Positions 16,037 through 25,169 are shown, counted from the first letter of the stretch. The stretch: 64,000 nucleotides of DNA from Sphaerisporangium fuscum (GCF_018531465.1 NZ_JAHDTF010000019.1:124001-188000), one strand, 5' to 3'. Numbers and translations are program-made. The notes: generated from the letters alone by a model not told the origin.

Positions 16037-17578
16037 CTAGTCCGGTTCCCCCGTATCCTCCGCCACCTTAGCGGCGGGCCGGGGCACGGGACGGCGATGG
16101 CGCAGGGCCCGCGCGACGCTCAGCACCACCAGGCACAGGATGATGAGGTCGGCGGCCAGCGGGGCCACCAGCGGGCGGTAGGTCTCCGAGATCCACTGAG
16201 TGAAGGCGGTGGGGCTCAGGATCGCGGCCCCGCCCGGCAGGTAGATCAGGCTCGTCACCACGCCCCGGGCGACCAGCAGCCCGTCGAGCCGCCCCGCGGG
16301 CATCAGGGCGAGCATCGGGAACAGCATGGCGTCGTACCAGGGGTGCTGCACCGGGGAGGTGAGCAGCCAGCACAGGCACCAGGCCAGCGCCGGGCGCACG
16401 GACCCGAGGCCCTCCGGCCCCTCGGGCAGCCCCCAGCACAGCAGCAGGCCGATGACCAGGGCCGCGCCGAGCGCGAGCCGCCCCTCCAGCACCGACGACT
16501 GCACCCCGAGTCCCATCGCGTCGGTGATCAGGCGCCAGGGGTCGGCCAGGGAGCGGGACCCGATCTTGCCGGCGACGTTGTCCAGCGCCTCCGGGCCCTG
16601 CGTGGCGTACGCGGCGACCAGGGCGGCGCCGAGCCCCATGAGCATCGCCGCCAGTGCCGTGAACCGCTTGCGGGCCGCCCACATCAGACCGGCCCCGGCG
16701 AGGATGAACGGCGCCTTGACGGTGGCCGCGGCGGCGAGCAGCACTCCCGATCCGAACCCGCCGGCCAGCCCGCCCCCGCGCAGGGCGAGGAACGCCGCGA
16801 TGAGGAAGAACGCCCCGAGCCCGTCGATGTGGCCGCCCAGCACGACGTGCCACAGCATCAGCGGGTTGAGACTCCACAGCAGGTGCACCCGGGCGCGCCG
16901 GCCGCGGTCGGGGCCCGCCAGCCGGTCGAGCATCAGCGCCGAGAGCAGGAACGCGACCGCTGTAATGATCTTGAAGGCCAGCACGGTGCCGGCCATGGAG
17001 TCGCCGCCCAGCCGCGAGGCCGCCATCTGCGCCCAGGTGGCGAGCGGCCCGTACACCGAGGGCGTGTGGCGCCAGGCCTGCGGCGCGAAGACCCCGACCG
17101 GGTCACCGATCTTGAACAGCCAGGACGGCGTGGTGATGTACGGGTCGTGGCCCAGCGCGGCGATCCGGCCGTAGACGGCGTAGTTGAGCACGTCCGTCGA
17201 GCCCGCGGGCGGCACCAGCGCCATGGCCGGCACGGCGAGGAGGACGCCCGCGAGCAGGACGCCGCGTGCCGGGCGCCATCCCCGCCGCAAGGCGTGCAGG
17301 GCGACGCCGACGCCGAGGCCACCGGTGATCATCGCCACCCATCCCAGCTGGACGGCCAGCGTGTCCGACGGCCCGGCCCGCCACGACCACGGAGGGGGAC
17401 CGCCGACGTTCGGCACGGCCGCGGACGGCCCCAGCAGCGCGATGGCCAGCATGACGGAGACGGCGAGGCCGATCAGCACGAGCCCGGCCCACCCCGCGAC
17501 GCGCGCGGGCCGCGACGGCTTCCCCGCGGGCAGCGGGCCCGTCATCGAGGGCGGGACAGCGCACACCGACGTCGGCAC
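16037..17578 (-). CDS. MptB-like polyprenol-phosphomannose-dependent mannosyltransferase
   Basis: 513 residues, 12 or more membrane helices. The catalytic-side loop GSTDVLNYAVYGRIAALGHDPY is the hallmark of the GT-C MptB/DUF2029-type family; HVVLGGHIDGLGAFF and VQHPWYDAMLFPML are further conserved loops. The enzyme uses polyprenyl-phosphate mannose outside the membrane to extend a mannan or lipomannan-like glycan. GTG 17578 is preferred over ATG 17545 because GGAGG precedes it. It stands alone, followed upstream by a 440-bp gap. Confidence 0.8.
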   Translation of the reverse strand: MPTSVCAVPPSMTGPLPAGKPSRPARVAGWAGLVLIGLAVSVMLAIALLGPSAAVPNVGGPPPWSWRAGPSDTLAVQLGWVAMITGGLGVGVALHALRRGWRPARGVLLAGVLLAVPAMALVPPAGSTDVLNYAVYGRIAALGHDPYITTPSWLFKIGDPVGVFAPQAWRHTPSVYGPLATWAQMAASRLGGDSMAGTVLAFKIITAVAFLLSALMLDRLAGPDRGRRARVHLLWSLNPLMLWHVVLGGHIDGLGAFFLIAAFLALRGGGLAGGFGSGVLLAAAATVKAPFILAGAGLMWAARKRFTALAAMLMGLGAALVAAYATQGPEALDNVAGKIGSRSLADPWRLITDAMGLGVQSSVLEGRLALGAALVIGLLLCWGLPEGPEGLGSVRPALAWCLCWLLTSPVQHPWYDAMLFPMLALMPAGRLDGLLVARGVVTSLIYLPGGAAILSPTAFTQWISETYRPLVAPLAADLIILCLVVLSVARALRHRRPVPRPAAKVAEDTGEPD

Positions 17579-18017
17579 CGGCCGAACCTCCTCCGCTGGA
17601 GCACCAGGATGGTCATGGCGTCACGGCGGCCGGACCGCGGGCCGGCACGGTCGCCTGACCTGCCCCATGATCGGCTCCTGCCGGGACGCGATCGGGTCGC
17701 CGACCTCACGGTAAAGGGAGCCGGGTCAGCGGAAGCTTGGCGCAGGATTAACGCAATGCTTACCTTAAGCGAACCTGAGCGCCTCCGCGGCCCCCGCGGG
17801 GTCGTGATCCAACAGGGCGCGGAGAGGAGGTATCATCGTCCACAACAGGGGTCTCAATACCCCTTCGAGATCGATTTCCCGATGATTATCGGATAATCGC
17901 ATCCTTTGTGGCCGGTTAACGCTGAATAAGCGAATCATTCCGGAGAACGGGCGAGCCGCAAGAACGTTCTCGCCCGCTTTCCCCCGGCATTTCCCGCCCC
18001 TAATGCACTGGGGCCGA
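17579..18017. other. Gene-poor 440-bp stretch between two minus-strand genes
   Basis: No ORF with plausible codon usage. It holds the ribosome-binding region of the mannosyltransferase at its left end, a comparatively AT-rich patch around 17840-17945 and a hairpin terminator at 17948-17976. The AT-rich patch could contain the mannosyltransferase promoter, but I see no clear -35/-10 pair. Confidence 0.5.
17948..17976 (-). terminator. Terminator of the lysyl-PG synthase gene
   Basis: CGGGCGAG (17948-17955) pairs with CTCGCCCG (17969-17976), 13-nt loop, 42 bp past the stop at 18018 on the minus strand. Confidence 0.55.
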
Positions 18018-20132
18018 TTACGACGAAACCGGAAGCGGCCCGCCGGACGGTGGCGCTTCGGACCTCGCGATGTCGGACGCGGCGTTGTCAGGCCGTCCGC
18101 CCCCGGACGGCGTGCCGACCGGCGCCGCACCGCCTGATCGCTTCGCTCCCGCCCGCGCGGCGCCGGTCGCCCTGGTACGCGACGGCTTCGCCCCGGAGGC
18201 GCCGCTCCCGGACCCCGTGCCGCTCTCGGGCCCCACCTTGTCGAACCGCGCGGTCGCGGGCGCCGGGCCACCAGGCGCGGCGCTAACCGACTGCGCGGTG
18301 TCCGGCGAGCCGCTCCCGGACCCCGCGGCGCCGGACACCGTCGCCTCGGGCCGCCGGTGGCGCTTGCCGGGCAGCGGCAGCTTCGGCATGCCGACGGTGA
18401 GGAACGCCTCCGCCTGGAGCGCCGAGACGCCGATGCGCGGCAGGTCGCGGGCGGTGGGGTAGACCAGGAACCTCGGCTCCCAGAAGGGCCGGAACTTGGC
18501 GTTGAACTTGTACAGCGACTCGATCTGGAACCAGCGCGACAGGAACACCAGGATGCCGCGCCAGGCGCGCAGTACCGGGCCCGCGCCGAGCCGCTCGCCC
18601 CGGGCGAGCGCCGAGCGGAACATCGCGAAGTTCAGCGAGACCCTGGTCACCCCCAGGGAGGGGGCCGCCTGAAGAGCCTTGACGATCAGCAGCTCGTTCA
18701 GCCCCGGGTCGGCGCCCCGGTCTCGGCGCATCAGGTCGAGCGACATGCCGTTCTTGCCCCAGGGGACGAAGTTGAGCACCGCCCGGATGTCGTCGCCGGG
18801 GAGGTCCTGGCCGTCCTCGGAGGCCTTGTGGGCGGTGACGACCACGCACTCGTCGTCGGCCGGGTCGCCGAAGCGGCCCAGGGCCATGGAGAAGCCGCGC
18901 TCGGTCTCGGTGCCCCGCCAGAAGTCGGCGGCCCTGCGGATCTGGTCCTTCTCCTCGTCGGTGAGGTCGCCCACGCGCCGCACCAGGCAGGTGTATCCGG
19001 CGCGCTCGGTGCGCTTGACCATCTGGCGGACGTTGCGCATCGCCCGGCCTTCGAGGGTGAAGTCGGCGACCTCGACGATGGCCTCGTCGCCGATCTCCAG
19101 CGCGGACAGCCCCGCCTCGCGCGTCCAGACCTCGCCGCCGGTCTCGCCGCACCCGATGACCGCCGGGACCCAGGCGTGCCGGCCGGCCTCCTCCATGAAG
19201 CGTTTGATGGCGCCGGGCCACGCCTCGATGTCGCCGATCGGGTCGCCGCTGGCCAGCATCACTCCGGCCACCACACGGTAGGCGATGGCGGCCTTGCCCG
19301 AGGGCGAGAAGATCACGCTCTTGTCGCGGCGCAGGGCGAAGTAGCCCAGCGAGTCGAGCGAGCCGTGCCGGGCGAGCAGCTCGCGCAGCCTCTGCTCGTC
19401 GTCGGGGCTGAGCGCGGCCACCGGCCGCTCGGGACGGAGCAGCAGGTAGAGCGTGGTGATCGCGGTGAGCGCCCCAAGGCCGGCCAGCGAGTAGTAGACC
19501 AGGTCGGAGGTGCGGTCGAGGGAGTACTGGACCGGGCCCTCCATGCCGAACAGGCCGAGGACCACGTGTTGCAGCCGCTCCCCCGCTGAAGGATCGCCCA
19601 CCATGGTCATCGGGTGGATGCTCACGATCACCCAGCCGATGGCGATGTCGAGCAGGCCGAGCGCGAGGAAGTTCCACAGGGCCCGCCACCTGGACCTGGG
19701 GTCCGACAGGGCGTGGAACTCGCGACGGTTGATGATCAGCACGATGAACAGCAGAATGCTGATGACGGCGGGCGCCGACTTGCGCCAGTGGAGCGCCTCG
19801 ATGAGGGCGCCCAGGGGTAGCAGCACCACCACCGCCCGCCACGCCCGCACCTTCCGGCGCCGCAGCGCGTGGGCGATCATGACGAGCAGCACGCCGACGA
19901 GTATCGAGGCCGCCGCGGCGAGCGTGGTCACCGTTCCCGGGAAAACGCTCGCAATGGCCTCGACGCGGCTCCTGCGGAAATGCGGGACCACGCCTCTGAT
20001 GATGTCGAGTATGCCGATGGCGAGCGCGGCGTAACCCGCCGCCGCCGGCACCCAGGAGCGCGACGCCAGCACCCGCGAAAGGGGTGTCCGATCCTTCACA
20101 TCAGGACACACTAGAGGCTGAGGTCCGTGCAT
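18018..20132 (-). CDS. Lysyl-phosphatidylglycerol synthase-like (MprF/LysX-type DUF2156) membrane protein
   Basis: 704 residues. N-terminal ~230 residues hold about six membrane helices; the C-terminal DUF2156 acyltransferase-like catalytic domain spans ~255-590 (SGDPIGDIEAWPGAIKRFME; NFAMFRSALARGERLG; FWEPRFLVYP). The enzyme transfers an amino acid, usually Lys, from tRNA to phosphatidylglycerol, lowering the negative surface charge. A ~110-residue tail rich in Gly, Ser, Ala, Pro and Arg follows and is not part of the family. ATG 20132 is used; GTG 20099 (VKDRTPL) is possible, neither with a strong RBS. Divergent from the surface esterase at 20247, a pairing seen in other actinomycetes. Confidence 0.85.
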   Translation of the reverse strand: MHGPQPLVCPDVKDRTPLSRVLASRSWVPAAAGYAALAIGILDIIRGVVPHFRRSRVEAIASVFPGTVTTLAAAASILVGVLLVMIAHALRRRKVRAWRAVVVLLPLGALIEALHWRKSAPAVISILLFIVLIINRREFHALSDPRSRWRALWNFLALGLLDIAIGWVIVSIHPMTMVGDPSAGERLQHVVLGLFGMEGPVQYSLDRTSDLVYYSLAGLGALTAITTLYLLLRPERPVAALSPDDEQRLRELLARHGSLDSLGYFALRRDKSVIFSPSGKAAIAYRVVAGVMLASGDPIGDIEAWPGAIKRFMEEAGRHAWVPAVIGCGETGGEVWTREAGLSALEIGDEAIVEVADFTLEGRAMRNVRQMVKRTERAGYTCLVRRVGDLTDEEKDQIRRAADFWRGTETERGFSMALGRFGDPADDECVVVTAHKASEDGQDLPGDDIRAVLNFVPWGKNGMSLDLMRRDRGADPGLNELLIVKALQAAPSLGVTRVSLNFAMFRSALARGERLGAGPVLRAWRGILVFLSRWFQIESLYKFNAKFRPFWEPRFLVYPTARDLPRIGVSALQAEAFLTVGMPKLPLPGKRHRRPEATVSGAAGSGSGSPDTAQSVSAAPGGPAPATARFDKVGPESGTGSGSGASGAKPSRTRATGAARAGAKRSGGAAPVGTPSGGGRPDNAASDIARSEAPPSGGPLPVSS

Positions 20133-20246
20133 CGGACGTCCGTAGGGTGATACATCCTTACTTTGCCCTTATATCGATTGAGTAACTTTTGCTAGGCACT
20201 ACCTTAAAAGACGCTGTGAGCAGCACCAAGACCGGGGGACGTTAGA

Positions 20247-21431
20247 TTGGGACTCACGTCGACAAAGCTGGAGATTGCGATGGCCCTGCTCGCCGTGGCG
20301 GGCCTCGTCGCCACGGTCTGGTGGGTCTGGCCTCGCCTGAGCTCCCGCACCTGGAAGGCCGTGCTCGGGCGGGTGGGGGTGCTCCTCGCCAACCAGCTTC
20401 TCATCCTCCTCGCGCTGGCCCTGGTCATCAACAACTACGGCCTGTTCATCGGAAGCTGGAGCGACCTGTTCGGCACCGACGAGAACACCGGCGGATCCAT
20501 CATCACCCAGGGCGGCGAGATCGACACCACGACCGGACAGGGGTCCAAGGGCGTCCAGGTGATCAACACCTCGCCGGTGGGGTTGCTCGCCAAGGGCCAT
20601 TCGGGGGGCAAGCTCCAGGAGGTCGTCGTCTCGGGCGCCACCTCGAAGCTCAGCTCCTCCGGCTTCGTCTACCTTCCTCCCCAGTACTTCGAGAAGAAGT
20701 GGCAGAACAAGCGCTTCCCCGTCATCGTCGCGCTGACCGGCTACCCGGGTGACGCCCGCAACCTGATCACCAGGATGGAGCTTCCCACCCGCCTGGCGCA
20801 GGCCATCGACAACCACGAGATCCGCCCGACGGTGATGGTGCTGATGCGCCCCACCGTCGCCCCGCCGCGCGACACCGAGTGCATGGACGTCCCGAACGGG
20901 CCGCAGGTCGAGACCTACTTCACCAAGGACCTGCGCGAGTCGCTCTCGAGCGCCTACCGGGTGGGCACCAAGCGGGAGAACTGGGGCATCCTGGGCGGGT
21001 CCACGGGCGGCTACTGCGCGTTGAAGATGAGCATGCGCCACCCCGAGGCGTTCGCGGCCGCCGTGTCGCTTTCGGGCTACTACAAGGCGCCCATCGACCC
21101 CACCACGGGCGACCTGTTCGGCGGCGACCACAAGCTCCAGGACGAGAACGACCTGATGTGGCGGCTCGCCCACCTGCCGCACCCGCCGATCACCGTGCTG
21201 GTCACCAGCAGCAAGAAGGGCGAGGCGAACTACAAGTCGACCATGGCGTTCCTCGGGGCCGTGAAGCCCCCCATGCAGGCCTCGTCGCTGATCCTTCCGA
21301 GCGGCGGGCACAACTTCAACACCTGGAACCGCGAGCTGCCCCAGGCCCTGCCCTGGCTCGGCCAGCAGCTGCAGGCGCCGACCGACGAGGCCGCGACCCC
21401 GACCAGCGCCGACGCGACCCCCGCGTCCTGA
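20247..21431 (+). CDS. Membrane-anchored esterase-D/antigen-85-like alpha/beta hydrolase
   Basis: 394 residues. Two hydrophobic helices (about 10-28 and 45-65) precede the extracellular catalytic domain. The nucleophile elbow is GGSTGGYCALK and the catalytic His is in SGGHNFNTW. The fold is that of antigen 85/esterase D enzymes, which transfer or cleave acyl groups on cell-envelope sugars; no mycolic acid genes are here, so plain esterase activity is more likely. Start TTG 20247 follows GGGGGAC; ATG 20280 would shorten the N-terminus. Divergent from the lysyl-PG synthase, suggesting joint envelope modification. Confidence 0.82.
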   Translation: MGLTSTKLEIAMALLAVAGLVATVWWVWPRLSSRTWKAVLGRVGVLLANQLLILLALALVINNYGLFIGSWSDLFGTDENTGGSIITQGGEIDTTTGQGSKGVQVINTSPVGLLAKGHSGGKLQEVVVSGATSKLSSSGFVYLPPQYFEKKWQNKRFPVIVALTGYPGDARNLITRMELPTRLAQAIDNHEIRPTVMVLMRPTVAPPRDTECMDVPNGPQVETYFTKDLRESLSSAYRVGTKRENWGILGGSTGGYCALKMSMRHPEAFAAAVSLSGYYKAPIDPTTGDLFGGDHKLQDENDLMWRLAHLPHPPITVLVTSSKKGEANYKSTMAFLGAVKPPMQASSLILPSGGHNFNTWNRELPQALPWLGQQLQAPTDEAATPTSADATPAS

Positions 21432-21439
21432 ACCCGCCC

Positions 21440-21463
21440 GGCGCCCGGCTCACCCCGGGCGCC
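21440..21463. terminator. Bidirectional terminator between esterase and thioesterase
   Basis: GGCGCCCGG (21440-21448) pairs with CCGGGCGCC (21455-21463), 6-nt loop, in the short gap between convergent genes. Confidence 0.65.
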
Positions 21464-21476
21464 CGGTCACCGGCCC

Positions 21477-22118
21477 TCAGACCGGGCCGTTGCCCTCCAG
21501 CCAGGCCGAGGGCGTGATGAACAGGCCCGTCGCCTCGACGAGCACCGTTCCGTCCGGCGAGGCGATGGCGCCGTCCACCCAGGTCTTGCGGCCCTCGACA
21601 CGGGAGACGGCCGCGGAGGCGGCCAGCGGCTCGCCGTACGGGACGGGCCTGCGGTACTTGATGCTCAAGGTGGCGGTCATGCCGGGTCTGCCGGCCGCGG
21701 CGACGGCGTCGCCGAGCATGTGGTCGAGGATCATGGCGCTGACCCCGCCGTGCACGGAGGCGGGCGGCCCCTCGTGGACCGGGCGGAAGGTCACCTCGGC
21801 TGTGGAGCCTCCGTCGTCGGCCCTGTCGATCACCAGCGGCAGCGCGTGCGGGTTGCATTCGCCGATGACGGCGTTGCCGAGGTGCCGGAAGCGGCCGTCC
21901 GGCCCGTACTCGTGGGGCAGGGGCCCGCTGCGGCTACTGGCCTCCAGCCGTTCGGTCAGCGCGACGAGCTCGGCGGTCACCGCCCTCAGCTCGTCCTCGG
22001 GCACGTCCGTCAGCACGACCGCGTCAGCGAGGTCCCTGACCTGCTGGGCGAGTACGGCGAGGGCGCCGAGGCGGGCCTCACCGCCGGACTCCTGGGGCGT
22101 CGCGAGCTCGGGCATCAT
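21477..22118 (-). CDS. PaaI-type hotdog thioesterase
   Basis: 213 residues. The first ~90 residues form a charged helix-rich extension; the hotdog domain follows with HGGVSAMILDHMLG, the helix that carries the active-site residues, and GRKTWVDGAIASPDGTVLVEA near the end. It hydrolyses acyl-CoA thioesters in the cytoplasm. ATG 22118 (MMPELATP) is chosen; the longer open frame upstream has no coding character. A small palindrome at 22143 may control it. Function may be CoA recycling; substrate unknown. Confidence 0.8.
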   Translation of the reverse strand: MMPELATPQESGGEARLGALAVLAQQVRDLADAVVLTDVPEDELRAVTAELVALTERLEASSRSGPLPHEYGPDGRFRHLGNAVIGECNPHALPLVIDRADDGGSTAEVTFRPVHEGPPASVHGGVSAMILDHMLGDAVAAAGRPGMTATLSIKYRRPVPYGEPLAASAAVSRVEGRKTWVDGAIASPDGTVLVEATGLFITPSAWLEGNGPV

Positions 22119-22142
22119 GACGACGAGTCTAGAACGATCGAC

Positions 22143-22155
22143 CGAACGCTGTTCG
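22143..22155. promoter_or_regulatory. Small palindrome upstream of the thioesterase
   Basis: CGAACGCTGTTCG: inverted CGAAC/GTTCG around GCT, 25 bp upstream of the thioesterase start. Could be a repressor site; cognate protein unknown. Confidence 0.3.
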
Positions 22156-22407
22156 ACTTTGTCCGTTTTAGTCATGTTTGGGTAAAGAAATCCCAATCCA
22201 TGCATGATCTGCCGCGAAGCCGACCGGGGCGCGAAACGCCTGGTCAGGGGCTTCTTGCGATCACCTCCCCGAGCCGGTGACGGGCGACTTGGGCTGTCTT
22301 GGTGTGCTTTTGACCTGCTCTTTCCCTCGCTAACGTCCTGCTCCACACGGACAGCCCCTGACGTGGCCCGCGTCAGTCGTACGAACGGAAGGATCCCTCG
22401 ACTTCCC

Positions 22408-23115
22408 ATGTCGCCTGAACTGCAGAAACTGATCCACTTGCTCCGCACCCAGCTCGGCTACAGCGAGCAGGCGGGCGGATACACCAAGTTCGGATCCTGG
22501 TACGGCAAGACGGTGGAGTTCGACTCCGACTACTCGGCCCAGCCCTGGTGCGACATGTTCCTGTCGTGGGGCGCGCACAGCCTCGGCTACGACAAGTGGT
22601 TCGGCCAGTTCGCCTACACCGTCGACCACGCCAAGTGGTTCATCGAGAAGGGCGCCTGGGGGCACGCTCCCAAGCCCGGCGCCGTCGTCTTCTTCGACTG
22701 GGGCGGCTCCGAGGTGGTCGACAACATCGACCACGTCGGCCTGGTCACCTCGGTCGACGGCGACACCATCCACACCATCGAGGGCAACGTCGACGGCCAG
22801 TACGTCAGGGAGAAGGTCAGGGACCAGAGCTACGTCGTCGGCTACGGCTACCCGGACAAGATCAGGCAGAGCACCGACGCCCTGATCCTGGCCAAGAAGG
22901 CCGCGGCGGAGTCCGCGCTGCCGGTGGGCGCGGCCACGATGGGCGTCCCCGTCGGCGCAGGCGGCCTCGCCGGTCAGCAGGACCTGGGCGCCCTGGTGAT
23001 CCCGGTCCTGATCGCCGCCCTGGTCGTCCTCGCCTACCTCAAGGTCCAGCACGCCGGCGTACGGCTGGCGGCGGCCACCCGGCGCCACCCCGGGCGGCAC
23101 GGCACGGCCGAGTAG
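22408..23115 (+). CDS. CHAP-domain cell-wall amidase/endopeptidase
   Basis: 235 residues. CHAP domain at ~25-150 with catalytic Cys in PWCDMFLSWGAH, His in IDHVGLVTSV and the third residue in IEGNVDG. A membrane helix near 198-216 (VIPVLIAALVVLAYL) anchors the C-terminus, an unusual place, and there is no N-terminal signal peptide. CHAP enzymes cut peptidoglycan peptides or amide bonds. ATG 22408 lies 14 bp after GGAAGG. The 289-bp leader (22119-22407) holds an imperfect hairpin at 22222-22245 (GACC..GGCG / CGCC.GGTC). Topology with the catalytic domain preceding the only helix is odd and leaves the export route open. Confidence 0.8.
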   Translation: MSPELQKLIHLLRTQLGYSEQAGGYTKFGSWYGKTVEFDSDYSAQPWCDMFLSWGAHSLGYDKWFGQFAYTVDHAKWFIEKGAWGHAPKPGAVVFFDWGGSEVVDNIDHVGLVTSVDGDTIHTIEGNVDGQYVREKVRDQSYVVGYGYPDKIRQSTDALILAKKAAAESALPVGAATMGVPVGAGGLAGQQDLGALVIPVLIAALVVLAYLKVQHAGVRLAAATRRHPGRHGTAE

Positions 23116-23125
23116 GGCTCGCGGC

Positions 23126-23275
23126 TCAGGACTTCTCGGCGTGCACGAAGCGTTGATCGGCGAGACGGGAAGATCACGACCGGCGGGCCGAAGGTACCTG
23201 GAGACGTAGTCACCGGTGCCGACCTGCTCGCGCTCGGCCCAGCCGTACTCGCGCAGCAGACCGCCGACAAGGTCA
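23126..23275 (-). pseudogene. C-terminal remnant of a SAM-dependent methyltransferase
   Basis: Minus-strand reading ADLVGGLLREYGWAERE then GTGDYVSRYLRPAGRDL and, after a one-base frame change, INRFVHAEKS followed by TGA at 23126-23128. This matches the last ~50 residues of UbiE-like methyltransferases (…RYLRP.GRDL…A.K). The N-terminal domain with the SAM site is absent; the LLM gene directly abuts the left end. Probably the scar of a deletion that fused the region to the LLM operon. Confidence 0.5.
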
Positions 23276-24121
23276 GCGTGAAGGAGCGGGCGCCGTCAGG
23301 TCGTACCGGGTCGCGAACTCCTCCAGCTTCGCGACCGCCTCCCGGCCGCGGCCCCACGGGCGGACGATCATGCGGTCGACGCCGAGCCGCTCCCAGGCGG
23401 CCACCTCCTCCGGCCCGCCGAGCCAGTAGGCGTGCACGGTGACGGAGAACGGCCGGTCCCCCTCACGCAGGGCGGCGAGCCGGTCCAGCCGGGGACGGAT
23501 CGACTCCAGCGTGTGCGGCATGCTGATCCAGCCGTCGCACAGGCGCGCCGCCCGGCGCAGCGCCGCCGCCGACTCCCCTCCCGCCAGGATCGGGAGCCGT
23601 TCCTGCACCGGCTTCGGCTCGAAGGCGACCTCCGGGAAGGAGAAGAACCGGCCGTCGTGGGCCACGGCCGGCTCCGACCACAGCCGGCGGGTGACCTCGA
23701 TGGCCTCGTCGAGGCGGGGCCCGCGCGTGGCGAAGTCGAGCCCGGCGGCCGCCCACTCCCCCGGGTACCACCCGGCGCCCACCCCGCAGACGGCCCGGCC
23801 GCCGGAGACGTGGTCGAGGGTGGCGAAGGCCCGCGCCGACACCAGCGGGTGGCGCAGGGCGTACAGGTGGACGGCCGTGCCGAGCCGCACCCGCGTGGTG
23901 AGGGCGGCGAGCCAGCACAGGTAGGCGGGCGCGTCGAACAGCGGCGTGGTAGGCGATATGCCCGGCTTATCGGTCCCCGGGTAGATCGCCAGGGACAGGT
24001 CCGTCGCGAACACCAGGTGCTCCGGCAGCCAGACCGACTCGAACCCGAGCTCGTCAGCGGCCACCGCCACGTCCTTCCAGGCCCCCGGATGCAACAACCC
24101 GAGCGGCACCCCGAACCTCAC
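23273..24121 (-). CDS. LLM-class (luciferase-like, probably F420-dependent) oxidoreductase
   Basis: 282 residues. TIM-barrel LLM family: FGVPLGLLHPGAWKDVAVAA at the start, LGTAVHLYALRHPLV, GVGAGWYPGEW and PILAGGESAAALRRAARLCDGW. The pattern fits actinobacterial F420-dependent enzymes more than flavin monooxygenases. GTG 24121 is preceded by GGCAGGTGG; a longer frame upstream belongs to the neighbouring gene's complement. It follows the two acyl-CoA dehydrogenases by 37 bp and is probably cotranscribed, so it may act on the same acyl-CoA or an aldehyde/enoyl product. Confidence 0.85.
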   Translation of the reverse strand: MRFGVPLGLLHPGAWKDVAVAADELGFESVWLPEHLVFATDLSLAIYPGTDKPGISPTTPLFDAPAYLCWLAALTTRVRLGTAVHLYALRHPLVSARAFATLDHVSGGRAVCGVGAGWYPGEWAAAGLDFATRGPRLDEAIEVTRRLWSEPAVAHDGRFFSFPEVAFEPKPVQERLPILAGGESAAALRRAARLCDGWISMPHTLESIRPRLDRLAALREGDRPFSVTVHAYWLGGPEEVAAWERLGVDRMIVRPWGRGREAVAKLEEFATRYDLTAPAPSR

Positions 24122-24158
24122 CGGCGCCACCTGCCCTTCACCGGGGCGGACACGGCCG

Positions 24159-25169
24159 TCATCGGCATCTCCGCAGTTGCGGGGTGCCGAGAACGGCCGA
24201 TCTGAGGCGTGCGCGGTGCAGGCCGGTGTCGCCGTAGGCCGAGGCGAGCGACCACACCCGGGCCAGCCACAGCCGCAGGTCGAGCTCGTCGGTGTACCCG
24301 ATCGCCCCATGGACCTGAAGGGCCACCCGGGCCGCCCGGTCGGCCGCCTCACCGGCCGCCGCCTTGGCCGCGCTGACGTCCCGGTCCGCGGACGGCAGGT
24401 CGCGGTCGGCGGCGAGCGCCGCGGCGTACACCAGCGGCGCGGCGAAGTCGACCGCGATCGCGACGTCGGCGAGCTGGTGCTTGACCGCCTGGAACGACCC
24501 GATGGCGGCCCCGAACTGCCTTCGCGTCCTGGCGTACTCCACGGTGGCCGAGAGCAGGTGCCGGGCGAGGCCGATCAGCTGGGCGGCCACCGCCACCGTC
24601 ACCTCTCGCAGCGCCCCCGGCTGCTGATGGGCCACACGGGTGCGCGGCGAGGGGTCGAAGGCGACCGTGAACAGCCTGCGCACCGGGTCCACACCGGCCT
24701 GCGGCGTGAGCCGCACCGCGGGGGCGGGCACGGCGTGCAGCTCGCCGCCGCGCTCCAGGAGGAGCAGGCCGGCGAGGTCGGCGTCCGGCGCGTACACCTG
24801 GTCGCCGACCCGCACGCTGACGCGGGTGGTCCCGGCCGCCACGTCGGGGAGGACGGCGGCGGCCGCGGCCGGGTCGGCCGCCAGGAGCGCGGGCGCGGCG
24901 GCGGCGGTCTCGGCCACCGGTCCGGGCAGCGCCGCCCTCCCGATCTCCTCGAAGGCGAGCACCGCGTCGGTGATCCCGAGCCCGACCCCGTCGTACCGCT
25001 CCGGGACGAGCAGGCCGAACAGCCCCACCTTGGCGAGATGGGCCCAGGCGGGCGTGCGGTCGCCGTCGCGCGCGGCCTCCCGTACGGCGGACGGCGGGCA
25101 GTGCGCCCGCAGGACGTCCCGCACGGTCGCCGCCAGGGCGAGCTGGTCGTCGCTGAAGGAGAAGTTCAT
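24159..25169 (-). CDS. Acyl-CoA dehydrogenase, smaller/variant subunit
   Basis: 336 residues. FSFSDDQLALAATVRDVL opening, LGITDAVLAFEEIGRAALPGP and the C-terminal helix bundle ending VALQVHGAIGYTDELDLRLW are ACAD features. Compared with the upstream paralogue the middle beta domain is short and diverged, as in the pairs that form alpha2beta2 FadE enzymes of steroid catabolism. The start ATG overlaps the stop of the upstream dehydrogenase (ATGA). It would use FAD and electron-transfer flavoprotein to oxidise an acyl-CoA to the enoyl-CoA. Heteromer formation is inferred from overlap and divergence. Confidence 0.85.
   Translation of the reverse strand: MNFSFSDDQLALAATVRDVLRAHCPPSAVREAARDGDRTPAWAHLAKVGLFGLLVPERYDGVGLGITDAVLAFEEIGRAALPGPVAETAAAAPALLAADPAAAAAVLPDVAAGTTRVSVRVGDQVYAPDADLAGLLLLERGGELHAVPAPAVRLTPQAGVDPVRRLFTVAFDPSPRTRVAHQQPGALREVTVAVAAQLIGLARHLLSATVEYARTRRQFGAAIGSFQAVKHQLADVAIAVDFAAPLVYAAALAADRDLPSADRDVSAAKAAAGEAADRAARVALQVHGAIGYTDELDLRLWLARVWSLASAYGDTGLHRARLRSAVLGTPQLRRCR

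Noticed and set aside
22204..22407. Possible c-di-AMP (ydaO) riboswitch upstream of the CHAP gene
   Set aside because: CHAP genes in actinobacteria often have one, but I could not find the conserved core; only an imperfect hairpin at 22222-22245 is visible.
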